Below, one piece after another: positions 1 through 12,000 of a stretch of 43,188 nt of DNA (positions are counted from its first letter, which is position 1; every line of letters begins with the position of its first letter). The position numbers were made by a program, and so were the translations under genes. This DNA is from Stramenopiles sp. TOSAG23-6 (lineage: Eukaryota > Sar): NCBI GenBank assembly GCA_900128565.1, contig LT635932.1, positions 1 through 43,188 on the forward strand. Reading direction: 5' to 3'. The notes under the pieces are model-generated. The model was not told the origin of the DNA, did not search any database, and was given only the letters and a program-made list of their open reading frames with translations.

Positions 1-45
1 ATGGAATTAAAAGATGAAATGTCAGAGGCCGATTGTGTTGGGAGA
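1..45 (+). other. Exact 45-bp duplicate of 19680-19724; probable chimeric contig end
   Basis: Bases 1-45 are identical to 19680-19724 of the same gene and diverge at base 46. At 19680 this stretch is read as MELKDEMSEADCVGR. In the window's first exon the same bases would have to be read in a different frame to continue into the cysteine-rich coding sequence that follows; in the original frame a stop comes at once. That makes a real exon duplication unlikely and a chimeric read or assembly join likely. Confidence 0.75.
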
Positions 46-3000
46 GACGAATAACCAAGCATATACTAAATGTGAACCTTGTCCAAATGGAAAATATAAC
101 AAGGATGAAGGAACTGCTTGTCTATTGTGTGCTCCTGGCAAGACTACCACTTCTTCCAAAGTTAAATGTGACCCATGCACGGCTGGTAAATTTTCTGACG
201 ATAATAGAATTTGTCAAAATTGCCCTGGAGGTGAGTACGTTTTCATAATTCATTTCAAATTATTTTTTTTTTCATCCCAAATTATATATCTAATGAAATT
301 CAAACTATCCACATATTTCCCCAAAATACATATACACTAACGACAGCGGGAAATCAGATTGCATTGAATGTGGGGTATCAAAATGGAAAGCAGTAAATGG
401 AAACACAAAATGCGAGTATTGTCTAGCAGGCAAAGGTACGATTGTTGGTAGTGTATCTGATTCCTCAGACGACTGCATCCCATGTCAAAGTGGTCAGTAT
501 AGAGATAAAGAAGATGATACTGAATGTAAAAAATGCGATCATGGGAAGTACACAGGCACAGCCGGACAATCAACATGTACAGACTGTCCTAGTGGGAAAA
601 AAGTAAAGGACACACAAAACCCTGTAGTATGTTTAAAATGTAAAGACGGGAGATATCAAGATGAACCTGGACAAACAACATGCAAAGAATGTGATCCAGG
701 AACTTATGCCAATGATGTTGAACCCAGTAAAATATGTACACCATGTGAAAAAGGAAAAACACAACCTGGTTTTGGATCAGCGTCTTGCACGAGTTGTGTA
801 GGAGGGAAATATATGGATGATTCTGGAAGTCCGGCGTCAGTGTGCAAAGCTTGTGAAACAGGTAAATACCAAAGTGGTGAAGAACAAAGTGAATGTATCG
901 CATGTGCATTAGGAAAATATGGTGAAAAAAGTGCTGAAAAAATTTCTGCTACGGATTGTATTGTTTGTCCCCTTGGGAAATATGCTCTTGTAGAGGCGAA
1001 GTGTGAAGTATGTGAACGTAATAAATATTCAGACAGTGTTGGGGCAACATCATGCACATTATGTACACGGTGCGCTCCAGGAACATATAATGACTCCTGT
1101 CGTGAAAGACCAGGTGGTAATACAACTAGTGGCTCTTGTATAACTTGTGAAACGGGTACGTTCTCATACGAATACACATATAGTAAAGAATGTAATGACT
1201 GTGATGCTAGTTTTGGGGAGGATGTGGGAATGTTGACACAATCGAAAGATATTGCAGACAAATATGGACACATGTGTGTACTTTGTCCCGAGAAAACGTA
1301 TTTCAGTGGAATTTGCAATACTGGAGTTGATCTCATTGAAAATCATTCATTTGAACTTTGGGAAAAAGAAAAAAAATGTCTAGATTTTCCTGTAGAAAAG
1401 ACACCAAAGGAAGAATACAATATCACTACTGGATTTTTAATTTTTAATAGTAATACAAGTAGTACAACGGAAGAAGATAATTGCAAGAACAAATGTATAG
1501 AATATGCATACATGTCATTTAAAGATGACAGTCAGACAATCGAGTGTCACTGTTCCAATAAAGAATGTGTAATAAACGATAAAGATGAAATTGAACTTTA
1601 CCAGGATGAGAACACGAATACCTATCGAAAAGTTACACAACTGGATTGCATTGCTTGTCCGAATGGTAAACACACAGATGAATATGATCCTTCAAACGTT
1701 ATCGGATGTACTGGGACGTGCGACCCTTGTGAAAAAGATCATTATAATAAAGATTGTAATGCTGATGACGCTGGGAAAAAAGGGGGGAAATGTGAAGAGT
1801 GTAAATGCAAAGCAGGTGAACATGTCACCCTGTGTAACGAAGGAGTGAGAGGCACAGAAAATCTTATTTGTGAGGTGTGTGAACGTGGGAAATACTCCGA
1901 ATACAAAGAAGACTCCAGTCGGCACCCACAAAACAGTCGGGAGTGTGAACTTCATGAATGTCCTGCTGGAGAGTATGTTGAAGGAAATATCACTCCTTTT
2001 AGTGGTGGGGAAAAAATATGTACTCCATGCCCTCAGGGGGAAAGTTATAGAAGTGTCGCTTTAAAAGGTCTAGACCTCTACAATGATAATTCAAAAACGG
2101 GAAATGATTATACTTCAGATATGGGCAAAGAGTGTGATCCGTGTGTATGTGGTCTAGGACAGAGTTATGGGGGTTGTACTGAGACATCTGTTACATGTCT
2201 TGATTGTGATGATAATTTTTTTCAAGATCAAATTGACCATAGGCTGCCGTGTGAACAATGTGAATGCCCTGGAGGATATAAACTAAATACAGGATATTGT
2301 ACAACAAAACAGAAACGAGCTAAGTTTCCAATATTTCCAACATGTGTGGATGATAATTGCGATGCAAAAAAAAAATGCTGTCCTAAGGAACATGATATTA
2401 TTAGTTTTTCCCCTATTTCTAAATATTTTTACGCTTGTGGATACACTATCCAAGATAAAGAATATACAAATAAAACTAGATTTGAATGTCAAAAAGAGTG
2501 TGATGAAGATGAAACTTGTTCTGGTATCTCCTGGAATGCGACTATTGATAGTTGTAAACTGAAAAATGTGTCTGCGGATGAGCTTTCAAAGGAACAATGT
2601 GTACCTGATGAAGGATACTTTTTCCAAAAAGACGATGAATATAAAATGCAGTCTATTAAACCAACCCTATTGTATGCTTGTGAAGAACACACAATAACAA
2701 ATGAAGGTACTCATACAGTTTCAACCAGATTTGATTGTCAACAAATGTGTGATGAAAAGGAGAGTCCTTTGTGTTTTGGTATCTCCTGGAATCCAGATGC
2801 CGCTGTTGGTACTGATAATTGTAAACTGAAAAAAACGCTGTCTCCTGAAAATGACCTTACAACAGAAAAATGTGATCCCGACGAAGGATACTTTCTTCAG
2901 AAGAGCAAAAAATATAGAATACTGAATAGTCAGGAGGAGATACGTTGTGAAGAAACAGAAAACTGTAAAGTAGAACATAATCATATGTGTACTAAATGTG

Positions 3001-6000
3001 AAGCTGGAAAATTTGGTGATGGTACTAGTACAGAATGCACAGAATGTACGTGTCCTGAAGGTACCTATTTAGGATCCACATGTGATGGAGAAGGAACCGC
3101 TGTATTCAACAAAAAAGACCACTGTATCGCATGTCCTGAAGGCAAACAAAAAAGTGAGGAAAATGCTGAGAAAGCGTGTCAGGATTGTGTATGTGCCGAT
3201 TTTGGCTTTAGAAGTTTGGGTTGTAACAATAAAGGAAATGAATCAAATTGTGTCGAGTGTGATGGTGGAACGTATGGTACACTACAAGAGGAAAGTCAGG
3301 GAAACACAATTCTAAAAAAATTAGGCTATGATCACAATTCTCAACTACATGCGTGTATAGGATGCGTAAATTGCCCAGCTGGAAAAGAATCAACATGTAA
3401 AAAGTATGTACCTGAATTTAAGCCAAGTGCTCAGGATAAGTGTCTTGAAATATCATTTAATAAAAAAAACGATTCTAAAACAAGAGCTCAAAAGGAAATT
3501 GCATGCAACACTGATTTTAAATTGTGTGAATGGAAAGAAGATAATACTTGTGAGTATAATTTAGATTGGACGGAATTTGATGACAACTTGGTTTATGGAC
3601 AATGTTCTGTAAATGAAGATGAAGCAAGTTGTCTGACAGCAAGTGTTTGTAAATGGGGCATCTCAGAAGATCAGGCAGAAGTAGACAAGTATTGTCAAAT
3701 AAATGATGTACAAATGATTGCACTTAAAGGAAGCACGGGCATGTCCAAGAATGATGACACATTCGCGACATGTCAACCATGTCCTGCAGGGAAATATCGA
3801 AGTAGTGATCATGTAGAATTATGGTGTGTACCTCTTAAGAAATGTTACAATGGCGAATTAAATGAGAATAGAGGACAGCAGGAAATGATTGATGAAGGTA
3901 AATGTTCTGGGTGTCCATCGGGAAAGTATAACCAAAGTACCCACCTTGGTTTATGTAAACCAATTCCATATCAAGGGATTTGTCGGGACTCCGAGAATGA
4001 GGAAGATTGTAATAAAAACGACATTTGTAAATGGAATGAGAGTGGGTGTCAACTAAAAAAACCAGTACACACAGGCACAATGGCACTTTGTTCGAATACC
4101 CGTGTAACTAAACAACGATGGGACAATGATGACTTAACTGTAGCAACAACTGGTTGTTTTTCTATTAAAGATGAACATGGTGAACGAGCATGTTATTTTG
4201 AAAAATTTCCTGAAAATGAGATACCAAAAGAGATGTTGTGTGTACCTTATGTTCCACAAAAAGAATTCGTTTCAAATGTTAAGATAGCTATGCAGGAAAA
4301 TTCTACATGTGAATCTAATGAAACAAGAATATTTATGGAGAATGTTGTAAATTTTTGCAAGAATATTCCAGAATTTTATACTTGTTCTTCTATTTCCTGT
4401 AATAGTGGCGTCTCTCATTTTAGGGTTACTCTAATAGAAGAAACATCAGGACGAAGACGACTAAACACTGCAGATATTGACGTACAATCCTTGTTAGAGA
4501 AGGCATTTGAAGATAATAATTTTCTAGACCAAGTAGATACGACTCAATTAGTTGCAGAAAGTCCTGTACAACTTCCTTCAGATTATAGCTGCAATATTGG
4601 TTGTGTTAACACAGACTGTGATTTAGATATCAAACTAACAACTGGTCCAAATCAATGTAGGCGTTGCACAGAGTTAGGCTATTATCTGAATAAAGCGGCG
4701 AAAAGATGTTCAGCTTGTCCAATTGGTAGATACTCTGATATTCCTGAATTGGAAAGTAAAGATGACTGTAAGTTATGTGGACCCCACAAATATCAAGACG
4801 AGATGGCGACGTCAAGTTGTAAGTTTTGCCCAGTTGGTAAATATGTGAATTCGCAAGGGTCCTTTGGTGCAGAATTTTGCGAAGATATACATTCTCCATG
4901 TGATAGCAGTCCTTGTCAAAATGGTGGAGTATGTATTGATAATGATGAAGATGTGAACATTGCACTGTTTATCTCTGATATTCCCGATACAAATTGGGGT
5001 CATATATTTAATGGTCAATACTTCAATAATATCTTTGAAAAGGATTGTACAGCCGAAGGCTGCAAAGAAGGTGTATCTGATTGTAATGGAATTACACAGT
5101 ATAGAAAAAAAACATCGTATCAAAATGGTCCATATTTGTATTTGTATTATGAACCTATGCGAGAAAATACAGGATTCTGGCACATATCAATAACAGAATG
5201 TTCAGGGTCACTTACTCGTAGATTTGGTACATTAGAAGAAATCAATACAGACACAACAAAACAATATTATATTCCAAAATTTGACAATGCAGATGCAGAT
5301 AATTCAAAATGGGGTGACTCTAAATGGGGAAACAATGTCACTGAGGCACACCTTGAATCCTATGTGAGCTTAAGTAGGGATAATGTATCTTTCCAAGGAT
5401 GTCTTCGTTCAGTTAACAGATTTGGTGATGCAAACTCTGGAACTTGTGTTACAAGCGGTGAAAGTTCAATACGATTACGTAATGGTGATCCATCTATTTC
5501 GAAAGATGACATTGCAAAGAATTGTCATACACTATGTTACAATAAATCCGCTGCGTATAATGAAAAACCATGGCCTGAAGGTGAAGATAAGGCACTTAGT
5601 TTTGAAGTATTTGACAAAACATCTTTGGATGATGATATCAATGTTCCAGCAACATGGATCATGGAATGTAAGGAAGCAGGTACGATATTTTTACAATTGA
5701 CATGGAGAGAGAAATATATCAAAATAGTGGCAGAATCAATGACAATTACTCAACTGTCTGATAAAATAATTGACGTATTAAATAATGGAAAAAATGAAGC
5801 AGATAACTGGGATGCAAGTAACTATGGTGCTACAAGTACTGATTCTTCAAGCCTTGTATGTTCTTCAACGCCACAATCTATCACAATTACATTGCCTTTC
5901 TCAATGTCATTATACTCGTTGAAACCCGAGCTTACTACGACTCAGACTGTAGGTGGTTCTGACTGGCGTAATGGAGAGTGCACATGCACATTCAAGACAT

Positions 6001-9000
6001 GGGATTCTACGTGTACTGACAATTCGGAAAATGGACAACACATTAAGAACTACACAATACAATCTCCAACGGGCCCAGCCATATCATTTAAAGACCCAGA
6101 AAATGAAAATATTTGGAGTTTCAAATCATCAGGGAGGTGTAGCGGGCAATCAATTTATCTCATTAAACCAAATTCACAATCCTCAACTAGGACACAGTTA
6201 GGAAGTGGAACTTACTCCGCTGATTGTACATGTGGTGATAATGATGATGGAGATCCTTCTCAAAATGAGAACTGCTGTACAGGGGGTGTCACCACACTAA
6301 ACGATTGTAAAGACTTATGCTCTGCGGAAACTGATTGCGAATACTTTTCATATTATAATGGACACTGTTTTCAAGAAAATTTCCAATTAGATAATAATGG
6401 TTCACCAATAGGATTAGAGGAAGGAAATTTTGATGTATATGAAATAGGATACGATCATGTCATTAGCACTACTAATAGTGAATCTTTAGATAGCTGTAAA
6501 ACAGCTTGTATGAGTCACAATGAGTGTAACTATATATCCTTTACCGAGGGAAACCCAACGAAATGTAGTATTTTCAAAGGTCAATGTAAAAATTTTGATA
6601 CTACAATTTCAAGAACATCAACATATCAAATAATTCGAAAAGTTATGCGAAATTTAATTGTAGAGGACCATATGCGTGTTGGTCGTCCAAATATTATATA
6701 TACTAAGTATAATGGTAGCAGTATTGCCAATGCACATAACTGCCGGCAAAAGTGTGTCACACTCGGCGAGGAGGGATATTATTTTAATTGGAATGCAGGA
6801 AATTCAAAATGTTCTTGTTCTCCTGTCGATGCTGCGCTAAAACCTGATGAACATTTCATTTCTGGTCATGCTTACGGAGGAGTTGGTCTACCAAAATGGT
6901 GTGAACCAAAAGATGGCGAATCATATTGTAATGGAAACGATCCACTCTTTACTGAAATCACACAACATGCGATTGATTTTGGTATTGATTGGTTTGCATT
7001 ATCCTGTCACATAAATGACAGTGGTGAAGCTGATTGTTCACATTCAGATTCCACATGGAAATTTGGAGCCTCTATCATCTCCGAAATAGTTTTTTCAAAA
7101 TGCGCAGGAAATAATATTGGGTGCTCAGACTCCTCTGATAAGACATGTGGCAATAAGCAAGATAAACTATGGGCTGTGTATAACATAAATTATCTTTCGC
7201 GAAAGTTTACAGAATACAAAATTAAAGCTAGAAGATATGCAAAGACTGGAGTAAACGCCAATGAAACAAACATTCCAACTTTATTAAAACGTCAATATCT
7301 TGGTAAATATGTAGATTTTGGTTTATCACCACCATGCTACAGTAAAACAGTGAGTTCAACAGTTCCCGCATCAGTTAGTGCTCTAGTATCTAATTTAACT
7401 CCATCAGTCACTGAGGTTTCATTTTCAGTAAGAAATGACGAATATGTAACATTTTATCTTAGTGAGGATGAAGAGATGGGATCAAGTGACATTTCAATTA
7501 CTTTGGGAAAAAAAGTCAGTGGTGATACAATCGATACAATTAAGTATAATGGGACTGAGTATTTATTCAAGCACTCCGAGCAGGATAGTAATGAATATTC
7601 TGATCTTGTTCAAAACAATAAAATGTCTAATTATTGGGTGAGGTGGAGAGACGATAAATTAACAATTGGTTCTCCAGATCGCAAAGGATCATGGGGTGAT
7701 TGGACGACTTGTGCAAATGATGGGGGATCTTGTTCATGTGAGCGTGGTAGAGTTCGATATGGCCTAGAAGGGAATTGGAAAATACTCCCTTCACACACTG
7801 AACTTTCTTGTACATCAAGTACTTTTGGTGGTGAACAGAACAGTAATAATATTTGTGAATGCAGTACTTCACGAAATGAATGGTTTATGGATATTTCAAT
7901 TGATAATGTATCTATAAATTACTTTTTAGTCTCAACTGGGCATTGGTGGCTTAGAAGTCCATGTGAAAGAAACCACGGGAAAGAATTTGGAATGCATTCA
8001 ACAAGAGTAATTGGTCCGTCTTCAAATAGAACCTCTTTTGATGAACGAAAACAAGGGTGCAATGAAATAAATATTGATACTGCTGGTGGAGATTCGCCTC
8101 AAGCATTAATCAGCATACCAGACGATACATTTAATATGGTCCTTGAAATTAAGCCTACATCAACTTCAAGTTCAATCGATATTATACTAAGTTCCGGTGA
8201 GTCGGATTCTTCGTCTTTTCTTTACAAAGTTTCTCTAAATGTTCAGGAAACAGACGGTAATAGCAATGACAGAATAGTGAGCAATGATGGTGATATTTTA
8301 ATCAAATCAGTCGATACTCTTATAAAATCAACAGACAGTTTTGTGAAACTTTGGATTTCCTGGGAAAATGGAATTATACGCGTTGGAAAAAATGCAGTCG
8401 TAGAACATGAAGAGTTTTTACAGGCATTTGTCCCGCGTTCATATCGCAAAGTAAGTCATGTGCAGGGACACTCGGATGTAGATGTGTCCTGGCGTATATG
8501 GGATTCTTGTAACATAATTACAACTTTAGATGATTGTAAGAAAATGTGTGACGAGTGTGATGGTTTCAAACTTAATTGTGAATGTGACTGTATTTTATTT
8601 GGTAGTTTAAATAGACTTGAAATGCAAGGTAGAAAATCCCATTATCCAGGTATTTTATCTAGTTCAAAGTATTTGGGGTGTCTTGAGTTGAATGACGTAA
8701 ATCGAAGTAAAATATCGATTTTGAATTCACCTGCAAATCATTCCATTCATAATTTGATGNATGCTNGNTTTTTGGATGCAAAATATTTTGGAACGAAATG
8801 CACCGTGAGAAGAGGGAGTACATGTGAAACGATTCAGGGATTTGCTTTTGAAAACCCACCTCCTATAGTTGATTGTCCAGGGGAAAAGATTGAGTGTTTC
8901 GAACAGCCTGGTATACGAAAATATTGCGGGATTCGTGGTGCTGGAGATGAATATATGAATTACCTTACTGTTTATGAAACCCCTGGAGTTTGTCGTTTGC

Positions 9001-12000
9001 AAAAACAATGCTATACTCCAAGTGTATTCCTCGATATCACTGAAATACCAGACATGTCATCATTTGGAGGTAGTAAGGTAATTTACAATACGTATATTAA
9101 ACCCCAACATAAATGTAAATGTCCGCTAGGTTTTGGAGGTGAATTTTGTGAAGAGGAAGATTTACAATTTAAGTGTGCTTCTTTGTATAATAATTGCTAT
9201 GGACATGGAACTTGTAGGAGGGGTGTGTGTGACTGTCAAGCGAGTTTTGATACAAATACGCACTGTAGAACATGTTTGGATGGTTATATTATGAATGAAG
9301 ATAATGAATGTAAACCTATTGAAAATGTTACGAAAAATCGCTGCACAAATTTCTTACAAAATTCGGGCTGCTTCAATTTAAATGGAGCTCCGACCGGAGT
9401 AAGTCTATATACTTGCGGAAGTTGCAATGATCCAGAGACTTCAGAAACACAATGTAAACCACGTGATGATCTCTGTCTTGATGCCTATATAAAAGGTATT
9501 GGAAGCTGGGGCTCTGAAAAATGTACAAATAATAATAGCTGTATCTGTGGGGCAAAGGGCGATTGTGACGGAAATGGCGAAGACTGTGATGCAGCAGGTA
9601 TATGCACAACAAAAGTAGACGAGAATACCCATAAAAAAGAAATTGAATGCACATGTGAAGATGGTTTTGAAAAGGTAACATGCGACACCGATGAAAGCAA
9701 TACCAAAACTGGTGTTTGTGCATCTATAGATATGGGACTTACAGATGATAATTATTATTCACGATGTTATGACATAGATGAATGCAAATTAGATGATTCA
9801 AATCCATGTGGTATTGGTGGTGTTTGTACACAGACGGATGATGGAAAAAGACTAACGCGAAATGCATTTCATTGTACGTGTTTGGAAGGCTACAAAAAGC
9901 ACCCCACTTCTGAACCTCAATGTGTTTTAGAAGATCCTTGCAATCAAGGAGATACATGTCCTGAAGAAAGTAATCCGAATTCTTCATGTCTGGAGACTAC
10001 ATATGGTCATATTTGTCCTTGTAATGGAGGTTACGGTAAAGATTTGCCGATAGAAAAATGTATAAAATGTGCAAAAGGTAAATATAGTAACGCGAAAGCG
10101 CATGGCAATTATTTCTTTTTGGATAATCAGCGTCATGTTTTTCATAGCTGTGGTAGGAAGAGTGGGCCATCAGGACCAACTGCAGGAGAATGCAAGATGA
10201 AGTACACCACAGGTACAAAAAATAAGTGGGCAAATGATATACGTTTTTTTAATGTAAAAGAAGGCGTTCAAATATGGACAGTACCAGCCACTGCATATTA
10301 TGATATAACTGCCGTTGGTGCAGATGATCCTTGGTCAGTCTGTGATGAAGGTGAACCTAATTGTAATACAACTGCTGATAAATCAGGATGCCGGGAATGG
10401 TTTTATCCAACAAATAAGCAAACAGTTGAAAGAGGTTGCCGTTCTTCAAGTAGAGTTAAAGGGAAGGGAGGGAAAGTTAGTGGGAAATTTCGGCTATTGA
10501 AAGGGTCCCAAATATTAATGATTGTAGGACAAAAGGGCACAATTGGTACTAGCACTGACTCTACCAATCCCGGTTGTCGCCGTATAGGCCAGGTGTGTAG
10601 TTTTAGTTCTGGGGGCTCCGGGGGTTCATTTGTCGTCCAAAGTCCTGCTATAGTGACCATTACACATCCATTACCTGATGGTCAATTTATTCCTATTGAT
10701 ATTCCAGACACTTTTGATGTAGAAATAAAAGATTTCCCTTATCTCAAGTGCCCAAATAGTGTATTAGGTTGTGAAACAGGAGAATCAGAATGTTTAATAG
10801 TGTTGTCGGTCATAACTTTTTCATCAAATGAAAATGAAGAGAATAAAACAATTAGAGTAACTACATCCGGTGAAGGCTGGAAAGGCACAGTGAAGTTTAC
10901 ATGTACAACTCATCAAGTAAATAATGAAGAAGAGCAATTTACCATTACATCGTCAGTTGGAAATGTATTACTTGTTGCTGGTGGCGCAGGAGGTAGCGAA
11001 GCTAATTTAAAAAATCCAAATGATGGCCGAGAAGGCGGAAATGCTAGATTTAATGTTTTAACAAACCATACACAAGTAGACAATTTAAGTGGTCGCGGCG
11101 GTAGTGAGCGTTGGCTTCCTAGAACCATCACCCATATAAATTTTACAAGTGAGGGTAGTACTGTTGGTGGCAAACATTATACCTCTGGACTTGTTGCATT
11201 TGAGTGCGAAGATCCTTGTACAAATGAACTGAATGCAGCAGATTGTAGTAGCAGTAACAATAATTGTGAATGGGAGTCTACCATACAAATGTGTTTTTCG
11301 AAAGAAGCAAGAGGTTGTGGTTGTGACCCACTGCCGGAGGCATTTGTTGAAATTACCGATTGTGATACTCCAACAACATGTGAAAATCGCTGTACAAGTG
11401 AAGGACATTGCTGTAAAAGGTCTCTTGGTTTTATACCATGTGTTGAGTCGTGTGAATGGAGAGAAGAGAATAATAAAACTGAATTAGAATGTATCAATTA
11501 TTGTAACACTTCATTGAATGGGGAGCGCGAGCCTAATGACGATGTTGCAAGCTGTTCTTGTGAAATCCAAAGTATAGAAGAGTGTCGGAGAGGGTGTAAA
11601 CTAGCTGGATCCTTGGGAACAAATCAGTGTCGTCTTAATGATGTGTGTGATTCTCAGTCAATTGAATCCATTACTGTGACTAAAGGCGGACGTTGCCTCA
11701 AACCTCCAATAGCAATTGCTATTAAACCTACAGGCGTAATTGCAAAGTATGTTTACCGTGAACTAAGGGAGTTAGTAGTCACGGGTAAGATGGTGACTGA
11801 TATTAACTTTAAGTCAGGTGATATTTTATATATATATCGTCACATTGATCGCGAATACAAACCTCTAGGTCGCGTTGAGTCTATCACTAAAACAAATTAT
11901 TTAGATGTACTCACAAGAGACGAAGATGTTACTACATCAGAAACTAGAAATCATGTTTCATCATCAATTATATTTAGTAAAGTTTCTATTGAAACTGCAT

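Larger units (their letters stand above)
60..4900 (+). other. N-terminal GCC2/GCC3 (ephrin-receptor-like) cysteine repeat tract
   Basis: Repeats of the form CxxCPxGxYxxxxGxxxCxxC recur, for example CETGKYQSGEEQSECIAC near 852, CPAGKYRSSDH near 3780 and CPIGRYSDIPELESKDDC near 4717. Between them lie PAN-like units and several short C...DC....C-x-W...C motifs (near 3505, 3610 and 4000). The family is usually extracellular and disulphide-bonded. Confidence 0.8.

Noticed and set aside
813-815. ATG at 813 as the start of the giant protein
   Set aside because: The same frame stays open and encodes cysteine repeats back to about 347, and a spliced exon continues to the window start. The ATG is internal.
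704-1336. Minus-strand open frame of 210 codons over the giant gene
   Set aside because: It lies opposite cysteine-repeat coding sequence, and its composition is the mirror of the plus-strand codons.
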